64,000 nt of DNA, taken from positions 62,001 to 126,000 of the forward strand of contig CAVQVT010000008.1 in NCBI GenBank assembly GCA_963717255.1. The letters are read 5' to 3'. The DNA is from CAIYQJ01 sp963717255. Its GTDB lineage: Bacteria > Chloroflexota > Limnocylindria > Limnocylindrales > CSP1-4. The notes under the pieces were generated by a model that was not told the origin of the DNA, searched no databases, and saw only the letters and a list, made by a program, of their open reading frames with translations. The translations under genes were made by a program, and so were the position numbers. Each line of letters begins with the position of its first letter. The first letter of the stretch is position 1. Positions 1 to 8,420 of the stretch are shown piece by piece.

Positions 1-50
1 ACGGTCGGTTCCTCAAGCGCGAGACCGCGCACTGGGTGCGCAAGAACTAG
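1..50 (+). CDS. C-terminal end of an unidentified protein (partial)
   Basis: Reading from base 3, an open frame encodes GRFLKRETAHWVRKN and stops at TAG (48-50). Only 15 residues are visible, so no family can be named. The basic, aromatic C-terminus and the large hairpin that begins seven bases after the stop both fit a genuine gene end. The gene points towards the leftward beta-propeller gene, so the hairpin between them would serve both. Confidence 0.4.
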   Translation, partial: GRFLKRETAHWVRKN

Positions 51-56
51 CGCTCA

Positions 57-120
57 GCCACCCTCTCACGTCGACGGGGCCGGCCCGCGAGGGCCGGCCC
101 CGTCGACGTGAGAGGGTGGC
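57..120. terminator. Perfect 30-bp stem hairpin between convergent genes
   Basis: Bases 57-86 and 91-120 are exact reverse complements, leaving a 4-base GCGA loop at 87-90. The stem is 30 bp without mismatch and very GC-rich. It lies between a rightward gene ending at 50 and a leftward gene ending at 147, the position of a bidirectional terminator. There is no T-tract on either side, so it may act by a mechanism other than classical intrinsic termination. Confidence 0.75.
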
Positions 121-121
121 G

Positions 122-141
122 GACCGATCGGCCGATCGGTC
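122..141. repeat. Perfect 20-bp palindrome
   Basis: GACCGATCGG followed directly by its reverse complement forms a loopless 20-bp palindrome, two bases after the large hairpin and five bases from the stop codon of the leftward beta-propeller gene. It could be part of the same termination/processing structure or a protein-binding site. Function is unknown. Confidence 0.6.
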
Positions 142-146
142 TGGTT

Positions 147-1538
147 TCAGTAGTCGATTCGGAGGACCTTCCCGCAGCACGAGCTGCTGCCTGCGTACCA
201 CGCGCTCCGGCCACGGACGGTCACGCCCGTGAGATTGTCCACGAGAGAGACAGTCGCAACGAGCGCGTTCGAGGACGTGGAGACGGCCGCGGCGATGGGC
301 TTGCCTCCGTTTGCGGTCTGGGAGAGCCAAGCATAGCCGCCTCCGACCGCGATTCGGTAGGGATCACCGGGGACATCGGTCGAGGCCAGGAGGGCGAGCG
401 ACGTCGGGTCGTACCGCTGGAGCTTCGCGCTTCCAGAGGCGCCCGACGCGCCGACCGTGACCCAGACGGCACCGTCGCCGAAGGCGATCCCGTGACCTTC
501 CCCGGAGAGCGGGACTGTCGTGACGTCACTCGTCGTGAGATCCACCTTGAGCAGCGAGTCCACTGCGACCACCCACCCGAAGCCACCCCCGTAGGCGACT
601 CCGTACGGCACGGTCTTCAGCGGGTAGACCTTGCTGACCACGTTCTTCGCCGGGTCGATCCGCACGAGCTGGTTCGGCCCGCTCTGCGCGACCCAGACCG
701 AGCCGCCCCCCGTGGCCACTCCGTAGACGCGTCCCGGGACCTCGATTCGAGCCGGGATCGTTCGCGTCTTCGTGTCGATCCGGATGATCGTCCCGCCGGG
801 ACCGTCCAACCTGTTCGTCGGGACCCAGAGACCTCCTTCGCCGATGGTGCAGTCGAACGTCACGTAGAGGGTGGCGGTGTAGTCCACCATCGCCTTCTCC
901 GCGGCGGTCGACGGGTCGACCTGGTATGCGTAACCGTCAAGCACCTCGACGGCCCAGATCTCCGAGTCGTCAGCGCAGATGCCGGACAGGCCGTACCCGA
1001 GGCTCGCGGTGACACCGATCGTAGCCGCCAGGGACGGCTCAGGCGTCGGCGTCGGCGTGGGCGTCGCGGTCGGCCGCGGGCCGCCGGTGAAGGGGCCGCA
1101 GCGGAGCTTGGTGCCGGTGCCCACCCGGATGACGAGCGCGCTCGCGAGGCGGATCGCGTTCATCTTGGCAGCGGGGATCGGGAGGCTCTTCGCGATCTTC
1201 CCGCCCGAGGTGGATGTCTGGGTGGGCCCCGTGTAGAGGACGGAGCCTGGGGCGGCGCACGTCCCCCGCGCGATCTTCACGGGGTAGGCGGTCGACGCGG
1301 ACAGGCCCTTGAGGGCGAGCTTCAGGGTGCCGGCGGTCCCGGCGGTCGCGGGGGCCGTCATCGTCGCCTTCCCGTTCGCGCCGCCGGCGCCGACCGAGGC
1401 GGTCCACGTGACGGTGCTCGCGGCGGTTCCGGTCGCCGGCAGGGCGATCGCGAGCGCGGCGAGCAGGGTGAGCGACAGCGTGGCCCACGCGGCGGGCGAT
1501 CGCGCGCCGCGGGTCCGGAGCAGCGACATCGGTGTCAC
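147..1538 (-). CDS. Secreted YncE/Vgb-type beta-propeller protein
   Basis: 463 residues. The N-terminus has a Sec signal (basic RTRGAR stretch, hydrophobic LSLTLLAALAIALP, then an ATGTAAS cleavage region). Residues about 40-155 form a Gly/Ala/Thr-rich beta domain. A Thr-Pro linker (TPTPTPTPEPS, near 160) leads to a C-terminal half with repeated blades of the type GGGSVWVAQSG..LVRIDP and GDGAVWVTVG..LQRYDP. This repeat is typical of YncE, SMP-30 or virginiamycin B lyase-like propellers. These bind ligands or other proteins outside the cell; no enzymatic residues can be assigned. A CC pair near the C-terminus (SSSCCGKVLR) could form a disulfide. The start is the ATG before MSLLRTRG or the one two codons earlier. 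It is the last gene of a leftward series and is followed by the palindrome and giant hairpin. Confidence 0.8.
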   Translation of the reverse strand: MTPMSLLRTRGARSPAAWATLSLTLLAALAIALPATGTAASTVTWTASVGAGGANGKATMTAPATAGTAGTLKLALKGLSASTAYPVKIARGTCAAPGSVLYTGPTQTSTSGGKIAKSLPIPAAKMNAIRLASALVIRVGTGTKLRCGPFTGGPRPTATPTPTPTPEPSLAATIGVTASLGYGLSGICADDSEIWAVEVLDGYAYQVDPSTAAEKAMVDYTATLYVTFDCTIGEGGLWVPTNRLDGPGGTIIRIDTKTRTIPARIEVPGRVYGVATGGGSVWVAQSGPNQLVRIDPAKNVVSKVYPLKTVPYGVAYGGGFGWVVAVDSLLKVDLTTSDVTTVPLSGEGHGIAFGDGAVWVTVGASGASGSAKLQRYDPTSLALLASTDVPGDPYRIAVGGGYAWLSQTANGGKPIAAAVSTSSNALVATVSLVDNLTGVTVRGRSAWYAGSSSCCGKVLRIDY

Positions 1539-1634
1539 CCCCTGGGACGCTCCGGACGGGACGGTCCCGCCAGTGGCTCGACGCGGCCCCGGCGGCCGCG
1601 GTTCGGACCGCGCGTCACAGCCTCCCGTCAGCCG

Positions 1635-2870
1635 TCAGCGTCCGGCGGTCGCGGACTCCTCGCCAGTGCCGGACGTCACCTCGGCCGGCCTCGGACCCGG
1701 GGCCTCCGGCCGCGGCAGTCCGTCCGCCGTGGACGAGCCGCCGGTCTCGACGACCACGTTCGCCGTCCCCTGGTCGTCGGTCCCTGCAGCTGGCCGCCCG
1801 CGGCGCGCCGACACGACGATCCCGAGGAGCCACACGAGCGCCACGGCCACGATCCCGGCCGTGACGATCTGGTCGCCGTTCAGGTCGCCCACGAGGAGCG
1901 GGTCGCGCCACGTGAACGCGACGGCGAACCGCCCCGCCGCCCACAGGCCGATGCCCACCGCGAAGAGCGCGGCGGGATGACGCCGGAACGCCGGGACGAG
2001 GGCGAGCAGGAGCACGACGAGCAGCGCTCCCGCGGATGTGAGCGCCTCGTAGACCTGCGCCGGGTGCGACGGGATCAGCGGCGCAAGGGAGCCCCACGGG
2101 CCGGGCCCCGCATACGCCGTCGCCCAGGAGGCGTCGCTCGGCAGGCCCTGGCCGGCGCCGCCGAGGACCATCGCGAGCTTCCCGAGCCCGAGCGCCAGGA
2201 GGAACGGCACGATCGCGACACCCAGCCACCGCGCGACCGGCGCGCCCAGGACCGCAGCCATCGCCATCCCGGCGACCACCCCACCGACGACGCCCCCGGC
2301 GAGCGTGAGCCCGCCGACGGACGCGTCCAGGATCGCGTCCTGGTGGTCGCGGTAGAAGTCGAGGTACAGGAGGACCCAGCCGAGTCTCCCGGCGACGACC
2401 GCCCCGGCGATCCCGCCGGCCACGATGAACAGCAGGTCGTCCGCGCGGAGGCCGACGGGCCACGGCCGATCGTCGGGTGGAGCCACGGCGCGCTCGGGCG
2501 CCTGGGCCGTCATGGCCGCTGGCCCCGCCTCGGTCACATGCACGGCCGCCTCCGGCCCGATCGCGGGCATGGCCGGCTCGGGCCCGGCGGCGGGCACGTC
2601 CGGCTCGTGGCTCGCCGCCACGCTCGCGCGCAGCGTCTCCTCGGCGGCGCGGGCCGCCTCGGCCACGGCCGGCGCTCGATCCGGGTCGCGCATCATCCGA
2701 GCGGTCCGCCGGCGCTCGGCGACGACCGCCAGGGCCCCCGCGAGGAGCAAGGTGGCGAAGATGACGGCTGCGACCGCCGCGATCTGCCACCGGACGGCGA
2801 ACCCGAGGACGACGCCCACCGGATCGAAGTCGAAGACGACGACCGCCGGTGCCACGCCCGACGGGATCAC
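1635..2870 (-). CDS. Degenerate Lgt (prolipoprotein diacylglyceryl transferase) paralogue
   Basis: 411 residues starting with GTG, whose last two bases lie in the TGA of the upstream amidohydrolase (GTGA overlap). The FDFDPVGVVLGFAVRW opening, the AGRLGWVLLYL segment and the GGLTLAGGVVGG segment align by eye with Lgt. The family signature (R-x-x-N-F-x-N-x-E-x-x-G), intact in the second copy at 8417-9430, is replaced here by GKLAMVLGGAGQG, so the Asn and Glu residues are missing. A charged, Ala/Glu-rich insertion (about residues 55-110) follows the first membrane helix. Six or seven membrane helices are visible, and the last 60 residues are a disordered tail. It probably does not perform the normal lipid transfer. 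It may have a different substrate or role tied to the amidohydrolase upstream. Family membership is fairly sure; function is not. Confidence 0.7.
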   Translation of the reverse strand: MIPSGVAPAVVVFDFDPVGVVLGFAVRWQIAAVAAVIFATLLLAGALAVVAERRRTARMMRDPDRAPAVAEAARAAEETLRASVAASHEPDVPAAGPEPAMPAIGPEAAVHVTEAGPAAMTAQAPERAVAPPDDRPWPVGLRADDLLFIVAGGIAGAVVAGRLGWVLLYLDFYRDHQDAILDASVGGLTLAGGVVGGVVAGMAMAAVLGAPVARWLGVAIVPFLLALGLGKLAMVLGGAGQGLPSDASWATAYAGPGPWGSLAPLIPSHPAQVYEALTSAGALLVVLLLALVPAFRRHPAALFAVGIGLWAAGRFAVAFTWRDPLLVGDLNGDQIVTAGIVAVALVWLLGIVVSARRGRPAAGTDDQGTANVVVETGGSSTADGLPRPEAPGPRPAEVTSGTGEESATAGR

Positions 2871-4633
2871 CCGAGGTCCCCGTGCACGACGTCGCCGGCG
2901 ACGATCGTGGCGACGACCTCCGGCTCGGGCCCGCTTCCGTCCCATGCGCGCGGGTCCGTCGGGTCGGCCGAGAGGATGGCGAGGTCCGCCCGCATGCCGA
3001 CGGCGATCCGGCCCGCGTCGCCCTCGGCCCAGGACGCGAGCGCCGCCGCGGCCGTCCAGGCGTGGAGAGCCTCGGCGCCGGAGAGGACCTCCGCGGGATC
3101 CAGGACGGTCCCCGACGGGCCGGCGTGGCGGACCGCGGCGCGGATCCCGAGGAGCGGTGCTCCGAGCACGACGGGTCGGTCGCTCCCGAACGCGACGGGG
3201 ATCCCCGCGGCGAGGACCGAGCGATACCGGTTCATCCGTGCGGCGCGGGCGTCGCCGAGGCGCAAGCGGTACGTGTCGCCCGCCCACGCGACGAACTCCG
3301 GCTGCATGGAGAGCGTGGCGCCCACGCGCGCGATCTGCTCGATAGCCGGGTCGTCGAGGAGCATCGCGTGCTCGATCCGGTGGCGCCTCGCCGCGACCGC
3401 GCCGGGGCCGGCGAACGCACCCGCCGCACCTGCGGCGGCGACGGCCGTGCCGGCGGTGGCGCCGCCCGGTCCATCCTCGCCCGACTCGACTGCTGCGAGC
3501 GCATCGAGGACGGCGTCCACGGCCGCATCTCCGATCGCGTGGGTGCAGACCTGCCAGCCGGCCGCGTGCGCTCCCAGGACCCTCGCGCGCAGCGCGGCGG
3601 CGTCCTCGACCGCCAGCCCCCGCCGACCGGGTGCGTCCGCGTAGTCGTCGCGGAGCCGGGCGGTCCGGGTCGTCATCGCCCCGTCCGCCTTGAGCTTGCA
3701 CGCGCGGATGGGGAGGCGCGCGCGGAGGTCCTGCGGGATCGCCGCCGCGATGTCGCCCGGGCTCGGAGGTGCGGCGTCGGCCGGGCCCAGCCGCGCGAGC
3801 CCGGGCATCAGCGAGACGGACTGGCTCAGCCGCCGGTCCGTCGCGGCGGCCACGTACGCGCGCAGCGCCTGCTCCAGCCCGGTCCCGTCGCTCCCGAGGT
3901 CGGCGTCCGCGGTCGCGACGACGCCGTCCGCCGCCAGTCGGCCGGAGGCGCGTGCGACAGCATCGGCGAGCTCCGCCGGCGTGGGGGGCGGAGCCGCCTC
4001 CGCGAAGAGCGACCAGGCGTCCGTCCCCACGACCACGCCGGTGGGCTCCCCGTGTTGGTCGCGCTCGAGCGACCAGCGGCCGGCGAGGTCGTCCGTCGAC
4101 GGACCTACCCCCGCGAGAGCCAGCGCGAGACTGTTGGCCGCCACCGCGTGACCCGAGACGTGGGCCAGGAGGACCGGCCGGTCCGGGATCGCGCGGTCCA
4201 GGTCGTCGCGCGTCGGATGCCGCGCCTCGCGCCACCGGGTCTGGTCGTACCGCGCCAGGAGCCACGCGTCCGGGTCCAGGCGGCTCGCGGCGTCCGACAG
4301 GCGGCGAAGGGCCGCGCGGAGGTCGGGCTCGCCGCCGACGAGGACCTTCCCCGCGTCCACCCCCTCGCCGAGCGGGTGCGCGTGCGGGTCGACGAAGCCG
4401 GGGACGACCACCCTCCCCCGGAGGTCGATCACGGTCGAGTCCGGACCGACGAGCGGGAGCACCTCGTCGTCCGTCCCCACGGCGAGGATCCGGTCGTGAG
4501 CGAACGCGAGGGCCGTCGCCCGGCGGCCGGCGGCATCGGGCGCCCCGACGGCCCGGCTCGCGGCATCGGTCGCGGCACAGCCGTCCACGGTGAGGACGAG
4601 GCCGCCGTGCAGCACGGCGTACATGTGGGTCAC
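2867..4633 (-). CDS. YtcJ-like metal-dependent amidohydrolase
   Basis: 588 residues, the usual length for the YtcJ/exoenzyme regulatory (AepA) branch of the amidohydrolase superfamily. Visible metal and active-site motifs in order: GFVDPHAHP (His84 and His86), KLKADGAMTTRTA (the family's Lys region), HAIGDAAVD, HRIEHAMLL and FGSDRP with the catalytic Asp. The C-terminus returns to the beta-sandwich with DLAILSADP. These enzymes hydrolyse amide or ester bonds with one or two divalent metals in the cytoplasm; the substrate cannot be read. The ATG at MTHMYAVLHGG gives the normal beta-strand opening. The gene is translationally coupled to the degenerate Lgt paralogue downstream. An Ala/Gly-rich loop (about 395-420) is an expansion of low complexity. 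Confidence 0.85.
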   Translation of the reverse strand: MTHMYAVLHGGLVLTVDGCAATDAASRAVGAPDAAGRRATALAFAHDRILAVGTDDEVLPLVGPDSTVIDLRGRVVVPGFVDPHAHPLGEGVDAGKVLVGGEPDLRAALRRLSDAASRLDPDAWLLARYDQTRWREARHPTRDDLDRAIPDRPVLLAHVSGHAVAANSLALALAGVGPSTDDLAGRWSLERDQHGEPTGVVVGTDAWSLFAEAAPPPTPAELADAVARASGRLAADGVVATADADLGSDGTGLEQALRAYVAAATDRRLSQSVSLMPGLARLGPADAAPPSPGDIAAAIPQDLRARLPIRACKLKADGAMTTRTARLRDDYADAPGRRGLAVEDAAALRARVLGAHAAGWQVCTHAIGDAAVDAVLDALAAVESGEDGPGGATAGTAVAAAGAAGAFAGPGAVAARRHRIEHAMLLDDPAIEQIARVGATLSMQPEFVAWAGDTYRLRLGDARAARMNRYRSVLAAGIPVAFGSDRPVVLGAPLLGIRAAVRHAGPSGTVLDPAEVLSGAEALHAWTAAAALASWAEGDAGRIAVGMRADLAILSADPTDPRAWDGSGPEPEVVATIVAGDVVHGDLG

Positions 4634-4778
4634 GCGGCGAGTCTACGGGACACGCCGCGCGACCGGCGGCGGACGGTCCGCTCCCGCCCCCGGAGGCGCC
4701 GACGATCCGGTCGCCGGGCCGAGGCGTCGGCGCTCTGCCTGCCCGACGGGCCCGGCGGGTCCGCCCGGCAGGATCGGG

Positions 4779-5717
4779 TCACGCGGGCAGCTTCTCCACG
4801 AGCTCGCGGACCGCGGCTGCCGATCGATCGAGCGCCTCCCTCTCGGCAGGCTCGAGCGTGATCTCGATCACCTTCTCCATCCCGTCGGCCCCCAGGACCA
4901 CCGGCACGCCCACGAAGAGGCCGTCGATCCCGTACTCGCCCTGCAGGTACGCCGCGCACGGGAGGATCCGCCGGCGGTCGAGGAGGATGGCCTCCACCAT
5001 CTCGACGACCGACGCCGCCGGGGCGTAGTAGGCGCTCCCGCTCTTCAGGAGCGCGACCACCTCGGCACCGCCGTTCCGGGTGCGGTCCACGATCTCCGCG
5101 ATCCTCTCCGCCGAGATGAGCTCGGTGATCGGCACGCCGCCGACCGTCGAGTACCTCGGGAGCGGGACCATGGTGTCGCCGTGGCCGCCGAGGACGAAGG
5201 CCCGGACGTCACGAACGGAGACGTCGAGCTCGTCGGCGATGAAGTAGCGGAACCGCGCCGAGTCGAGGACGCCCGCCATCCCGATCACCCGCTCGCGCGG
5301 GAACCCGGACGCCTTCATCGCGACGTGGCACATGGCGTCGAGCGGGTTCGTCACGATGACGAGGATCGCATCCGGCGAGACCGCGGCAGCCTGCTTCACG
5401 ACCGAGCCCACGATCGCCACGTTCTTCGCGAGGAGGTCGTCGCGGCTCATGCCGGGCTGGCGCGCGAGGCCGGACGTCACGACGACGATCTTCGAGCCGG
5501 CGGTGTCGGCGTAGTCGTTGGTGCCGGTGACGCGGACATCGTAGCCGACGACCGGTGCGGCCTCGGCGAGGTCGAGCGCCTTGCCCTGCGGCATTCCCTC
5601 GACGATGTCCACGAGGCAGACGTCGGCGAGGCCGGTCTCGATGATCCGCTGGGCCGTCGTGGCTCCGACGTTGCCGGCGCCGATGACGGTGACCTTGCGG
5701 CGGGGGGTTCGGCTCAT
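4779..5717 (-). CDS. mdh: Malate dehydrogenase (LDH-like type)
   Basis: 312 residues. Interconverts malate and oxaloacetate with NAD in the cytoplasm. The Rossmann motif GAGNVGATTA is followed by an acidic strand end (VDIVEG) that selects NAD. The mobile loop LARQPGMSRDD carries the malate-specifying Arg, NPLDAM and the Asp-Arg region follow, and the catalytic His is in LGGHGDTMVPLP. Overall similarity is closest to the Chloroflexus-type tetrameric enzyme. The ATG at MSRTPRRK is chosen because an AGGAG lies seven bases upstream and the glycine motif then falls at residue 12. pckA lies 82 bases upstream on the same strand, so the two probably handle the oxaloacetate-malate-PEP node together. 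Confidence 0.95.
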   Translation of the reverse strand: MSRTPRRKVTVIGAGNVGATTAQRIIETGLADVCLVDIVEGMPQGKALDLAEAAPVVGYDVRVTGTNDYADTAGSKIVVVTSGLARQPGMSRDDLLAKNVAIVGSVVKQAAAVSPDAILVIVTNPLDAMCHVAMKASGFPRERVIGMAGVLDSARFRYFIADELDVSVRDVRAFVLGGHGDTMVPLPRYSTVGGVPITELISAERIAEIVDRTRNGGAEVVALLKSGSAYYAPAASVVEMVEAILLDRRRILPCAAYLQGEYGIDGLFVGVPVVLGADGMEKVIEITLEPAEREALDRSAAAVRELVEKLPA

Positions 5718-5799
5718 CGGGTGCTCCTTCGTGGTTCCGCCGGGGCCGGCGACGCGCCGGGGCCCGGCGGCTGGCCGGGAGTGGGACGGGCGGAGGGCG

Positions 5800-7383
5800 C
5801 TACTCGACGACGCGCGGCCCGGCGTCCCGGACCGCCTCCGAGACGCCATCGGCGTACTTCGCGAAGTTCTCCTCGAACATGCGCGCCAGGATGCGCGCCC
5901 GCTCGTCGTAGGCGTCGGTGTCCGGCCACGTGTTGCGCGGCTGGAGGAACTCGGACGGGACCTCCGGGCACGAGACCGGGACGGCGACGCCGAACGTCGG
6001 GTCGATCACCGTCTCGACGCCGTCGAGGAGGCCGTTGAGCGCGGCGCGGACCATGGCGCGGGTGTAGTTGATGTTCATGCGCTGGCCGACGCCGTACGGT
6101 CCGCCCGTCCAACCCGTGTTCACGAACCAGACCGGGACGTCCCACTTCGCCAGGCGGTCGCCGAGCATCTCGGCGTAGACGCCCGGGTGGCGGGGCATGA
6201 ACGGTGCGCCGAAGCACGCCGAGAACGTCGCCTTCGGCTCCACGACGCCGACCTCGGTCCCGGCGAGCTTGGCCGTGTACCCGCTGATGAAGTGGTACAT
6301 CGCCTGCTCGTGGGTGAGCCGGCTGATGGGCGGCAGGACGCCGAACGCGTCGGCTGTGAGCAGCACGACGTGCTCCGGCGTGCCTGCGACCCCGTGCTCG
6401 TCGGCGTTCCCGATGAAGTGGAGCGGATACGCGCCCCGTGTGTTCTCCGTGAACTTCTCGGAGTCCAGGTCAAGGTGACGCGTCACCGGGTCGATGTCCG
6501 TGTTCTCCAGGATCGTCCCGAAGCGCTTCGTGGTCTGGAAGATGTCCGGCTCGTACATCGGCGAGAGGCGGATCGTCTTCGCGTAGCAGCCGCCCTCGAA
6601 GTTGAAGACGTACCCGTCACCCCAGCCGTGCTCGTCGTCCCCGATGAGCGAGCGGAGCGGGTCGGCCGACAGCGTGGTCTTCCCGGTCCCCGAGAGGCCG
6701 AAGAAGATGACCGAGTCGCCTCGCTTCCCGACGTTGACCGCGGAGTGCATCGGGAGCACTCCTTCGTCGGGCATGAGGTAGTTCATGACGGTGAACGCGC
6801 TCTTCTTGATCTCGCCCGCGTACATCGTCCCGACGATGATGATCTCCATCCGCTTCAGGTGGACGAGGATCGCCGTCTCCGAGCGCGTGCCCTCCGTCTC
6901 CGGGTCCGCCTTGAAGCTCGGGGCGTTGATGATCGTGAAGTTGGGGACGAACGACGCGAGCTGCTCGCGCGTGGGGCGGCGGAAGAGGTTCTCCGCGAAG
7001 ATGCTGGCCCAGGCGGTCTCGGTGTAGACGCGGAGCGACCGGCGATGCGCCGGGTGGGCGCCGATGAAGCAGTCCTGCGCGTAGAGGTCCTTGTCGGCGA
7101 GGTACGCGACGAGGCGGGCCCGCAGGCGGTCGTAGTGCTCCTCGGAGAGAGGCTGGTTCACCTCGCCCCACCAGATCTTCGCCTCGGACGAGGGCTCGCG
7201 GACGACGAACTTGTCCTTCGGCGAGCGGCCGGTGTGCTTCCCGGTGCGGACGACGAGGGGTCCTTCCGCGGCGATCTCGCCCTCGCCTGCCAGGATCGCG
7301 CGCTCGTAGAGCTCCGCGACCGACAGGTTGGCGAGCACGGTGCGACCGAGGGCGGCGGTCGGGGGTTCTTCGAGCTGCGTCAT
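5800..7383 (-). CDS. pckA: Phosphoenolpyruvate carboxykinase (ATP)
   Basis: 527 residues from ATG at MTQLEEPP; an in-frame ATG eight codons earlier (7407) is possible, but GGGAG precedes the chosen one. Converts oxaloacetate and ATP to PEP, CO2 and ADP, the first step of gluconeogenesis. Motifs: HTGRSPKDKF (oxaloacetate-binding Arg), YAGEIKK with the metal-binding Lys, the kinase-1a P-loop GLSGTGKT at about 229-236, the Mg-binding LIGDDEHGW, and NTGWTGG near the C-terminus. It is clearly the ATP-dependent family, not the GTP form. A TAGAAT hexamer (- strand, 7487-7482) is a possible -10 box about 100 bases before the start, with no good -35. The upstream acyltransferase ends at 7521. Confidence 0.96.
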   Translation of the reverse strand: MTQLEEPPTAALGRTVLANLSVAELYERAILAGEGEIAAEGPLVVRTGKHTGRSPKDKFVVREPSSEAKIWWGEVNQPLSEEHYDRLRARLVAYLADKDLYAQDCFIGAHPAHRRSLRVYTETAWASIFAENLFRRPTREQLASFVPNFTIINAPSFKADPETEGTRSETAILVHLKRMEIIIVGTMYAGEIKKSAFTVMNYLMPDEGVLPMHSAVNVGKRGDSVIFFGLSGTGKTTLSADPLRSLIGDDEHGWGDGYVFNFEGGCYAKTIRLSPMYEPDIFQTTKRFGTILENTDIDPVTRHLDLDSEKFTENTRGAYPLHFIGNADEHGVAGTPEHVVLLTADAFGVLPPISRLTHEQAMYHFISGYTAKLAGTEVGVVEPKATFSACFGAPFMPRHPGVYAEMLGDRLAKWDVPVWFVNTGWTGGPYGVGQRMNINYTRAMVRAALNGLLDGVETVIDPTFGVAVPVSCPEVPSEFLQPRNTWPDTDAYDERARILARMFEENFAKYADGVSEAVRDAGPRVVE

Positions 7384-7520
7384 CGGATCGACTCCCAGGC
7401 ACGGCATCCGGCATCACGACCGGCCGCGCGTGACGCCGTCCCTCGCGGGGCGGCGGAGTCGGCTTTCGCAGTCAGGCCGTCATTCTAGCGTGGACGAAGC
7501 TCACGCGGCGAGACGTCCGG

Positions 7521-8420
7521 TCATGTCCCGGCGCGCGGCCGCCCCACGAATAGCCACGTGAGCCCGGTCCAGCGGCGCTTCCGCTCGGGCGGGTCCACCG
7601 TGCGCGGATGGAGCTCCGCCACGACGGGCGCGAGGAGGTCCTCGAGGCGCGACGTCAGCAGTCGCGCGAGGTCGAGCTCGGCGGGGCTCCCCGGTCCCGG
7701 CAGGCTCGCGGGCATGTCGTCGCCCAGGAGGCCGCGGACGGTGGTGGCCGGCAGGAGCCGCGTCGCGAACCGCTTGCCGCGGTAGAGCTCGGCGGAACCC
7801 GCCATCGCGAACGGGACGATCGGCGGGTCCGTGCGGAGGGCGATCAGGGCGGTGCCGTTCCGGAAGGCCGCCGGGCGGTCCGGCGGCCCGGCGATCCCGC
7901 CCTCCGGGAACATGACGAAGACCGCGCCGGCACCGATGACGGCGCGGGCGGACGCGACGTGGTGGTCCACGCCCACACCCCCGCGCCACACCGGCAGCAT
8001 CCCGCCGACCGCACGGAGCAGGCGTTCCTTCCACGGGCGGTCGAAGGCGGTCGCGGCGCCGCCGAGGAACCAGGCCCGAGGCGTCGGCGGCAGGGCGTGC
8101 AGGACGAGGAACGGGTCCATCCAGCCGCGGTGGGTCGCGCCCACGAGCATGTAGCCGCCTGCCGGGAGGAGCTCGCGCCCCTCGGCGTCGACCCGGAACC
8201 CGCAGACGCCCTGGAGCGCGAGATGCGCGGCGACGCGCGCGAGCCGGTAGGCGACCGTGGAGCCGGCCCAGGGGTCCCGACCCAGCCACGCGAGACCCTC
8301 GCGCGCGTCGGTGCGGCCCGCGCGTCGCGCCTCCGGGCGGGTGCGCGCCTCCGGGCGGGTGCGCGCCTCCGCGCGTGAGGGCGGCTCGGTCCGCGACGGA
8401 AGGCCGGGGTCGTCGCTCAG
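7521..8420 (-). CDS. PlsC-type 1-acylglycerol-3-phosphate acyltransferase, probable CTG start
   Basis: 299 residues if translation starts at CTG 8420. Transfers an acyl chain to lysophosphatidate or a similar acceptor at the membrane. The HX4D motif is HRGWMD in ATHRGWMDP, and the glycerophosphate-binding motif is FPEGG. No ATG, GTG or TTG occurs in frame upstream of an internal ATG at 8150, and starting there would leave only the HX4D motif close to the N-terminus and lose the RLARVAAHLALQG helix. The CTG forms a CTGA overlap with the stop of lgt, exactly like the RTGA junctions elsewhere in the window, and gives the natural opening MSDDPGLP. The N-terminal region contains the in-frame hexapeptide repeat EARTRP. 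Confidence 0.8.
   Translation of the reverse strand: MSDDPGLPSRTEPPSRAEARTRPEARTRPEARRAGRTDAREGLAWLGRDPWAGSTVAYRLARVAAHLALQGVCGFRVDAEGRELLPAGGYMLVGATHRGWMDPFLVLHALPPTPRAWFLGGAATAFDRPWKERLLRAVGGMLPVWRGGVGVDHHVASARAVIGAGAVFVMFPEGGIAGPPDRPAAFRNGTALIALRTDPPIVPFAMAGSAELYRGKRFATRLLPATTVRGLLGDDMPASLPGPGSPAELDLARLLTSRLEDLLAPVVAELHPRTVDPPERKRRWTGLTWLFVGRPRAGT
8331..8377. repeat. 18-bp tandem repeat inside acyltransferase gene
   Basis: CTCCGGGCGGGTGCGCGC occurs at 8331-8348 and 8349-8366, and a partial third unit (CTCCGCGCGTG) follows to 8377. On the - strand it encodes the hexapeptide EARTRP in frame in the charged N-terminal tail of the acyltransferase. Its in-frame length argues that this stretch is translated. 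Confidence 0.75.

Noticed and set aside
108..3644. 1178-codon open frame on the + strand
   Set aside because: It lies opposite three well-supported - strand genes, is extremely Arg-rich and shows no domain. Long antisense frames are expected at this GC content.
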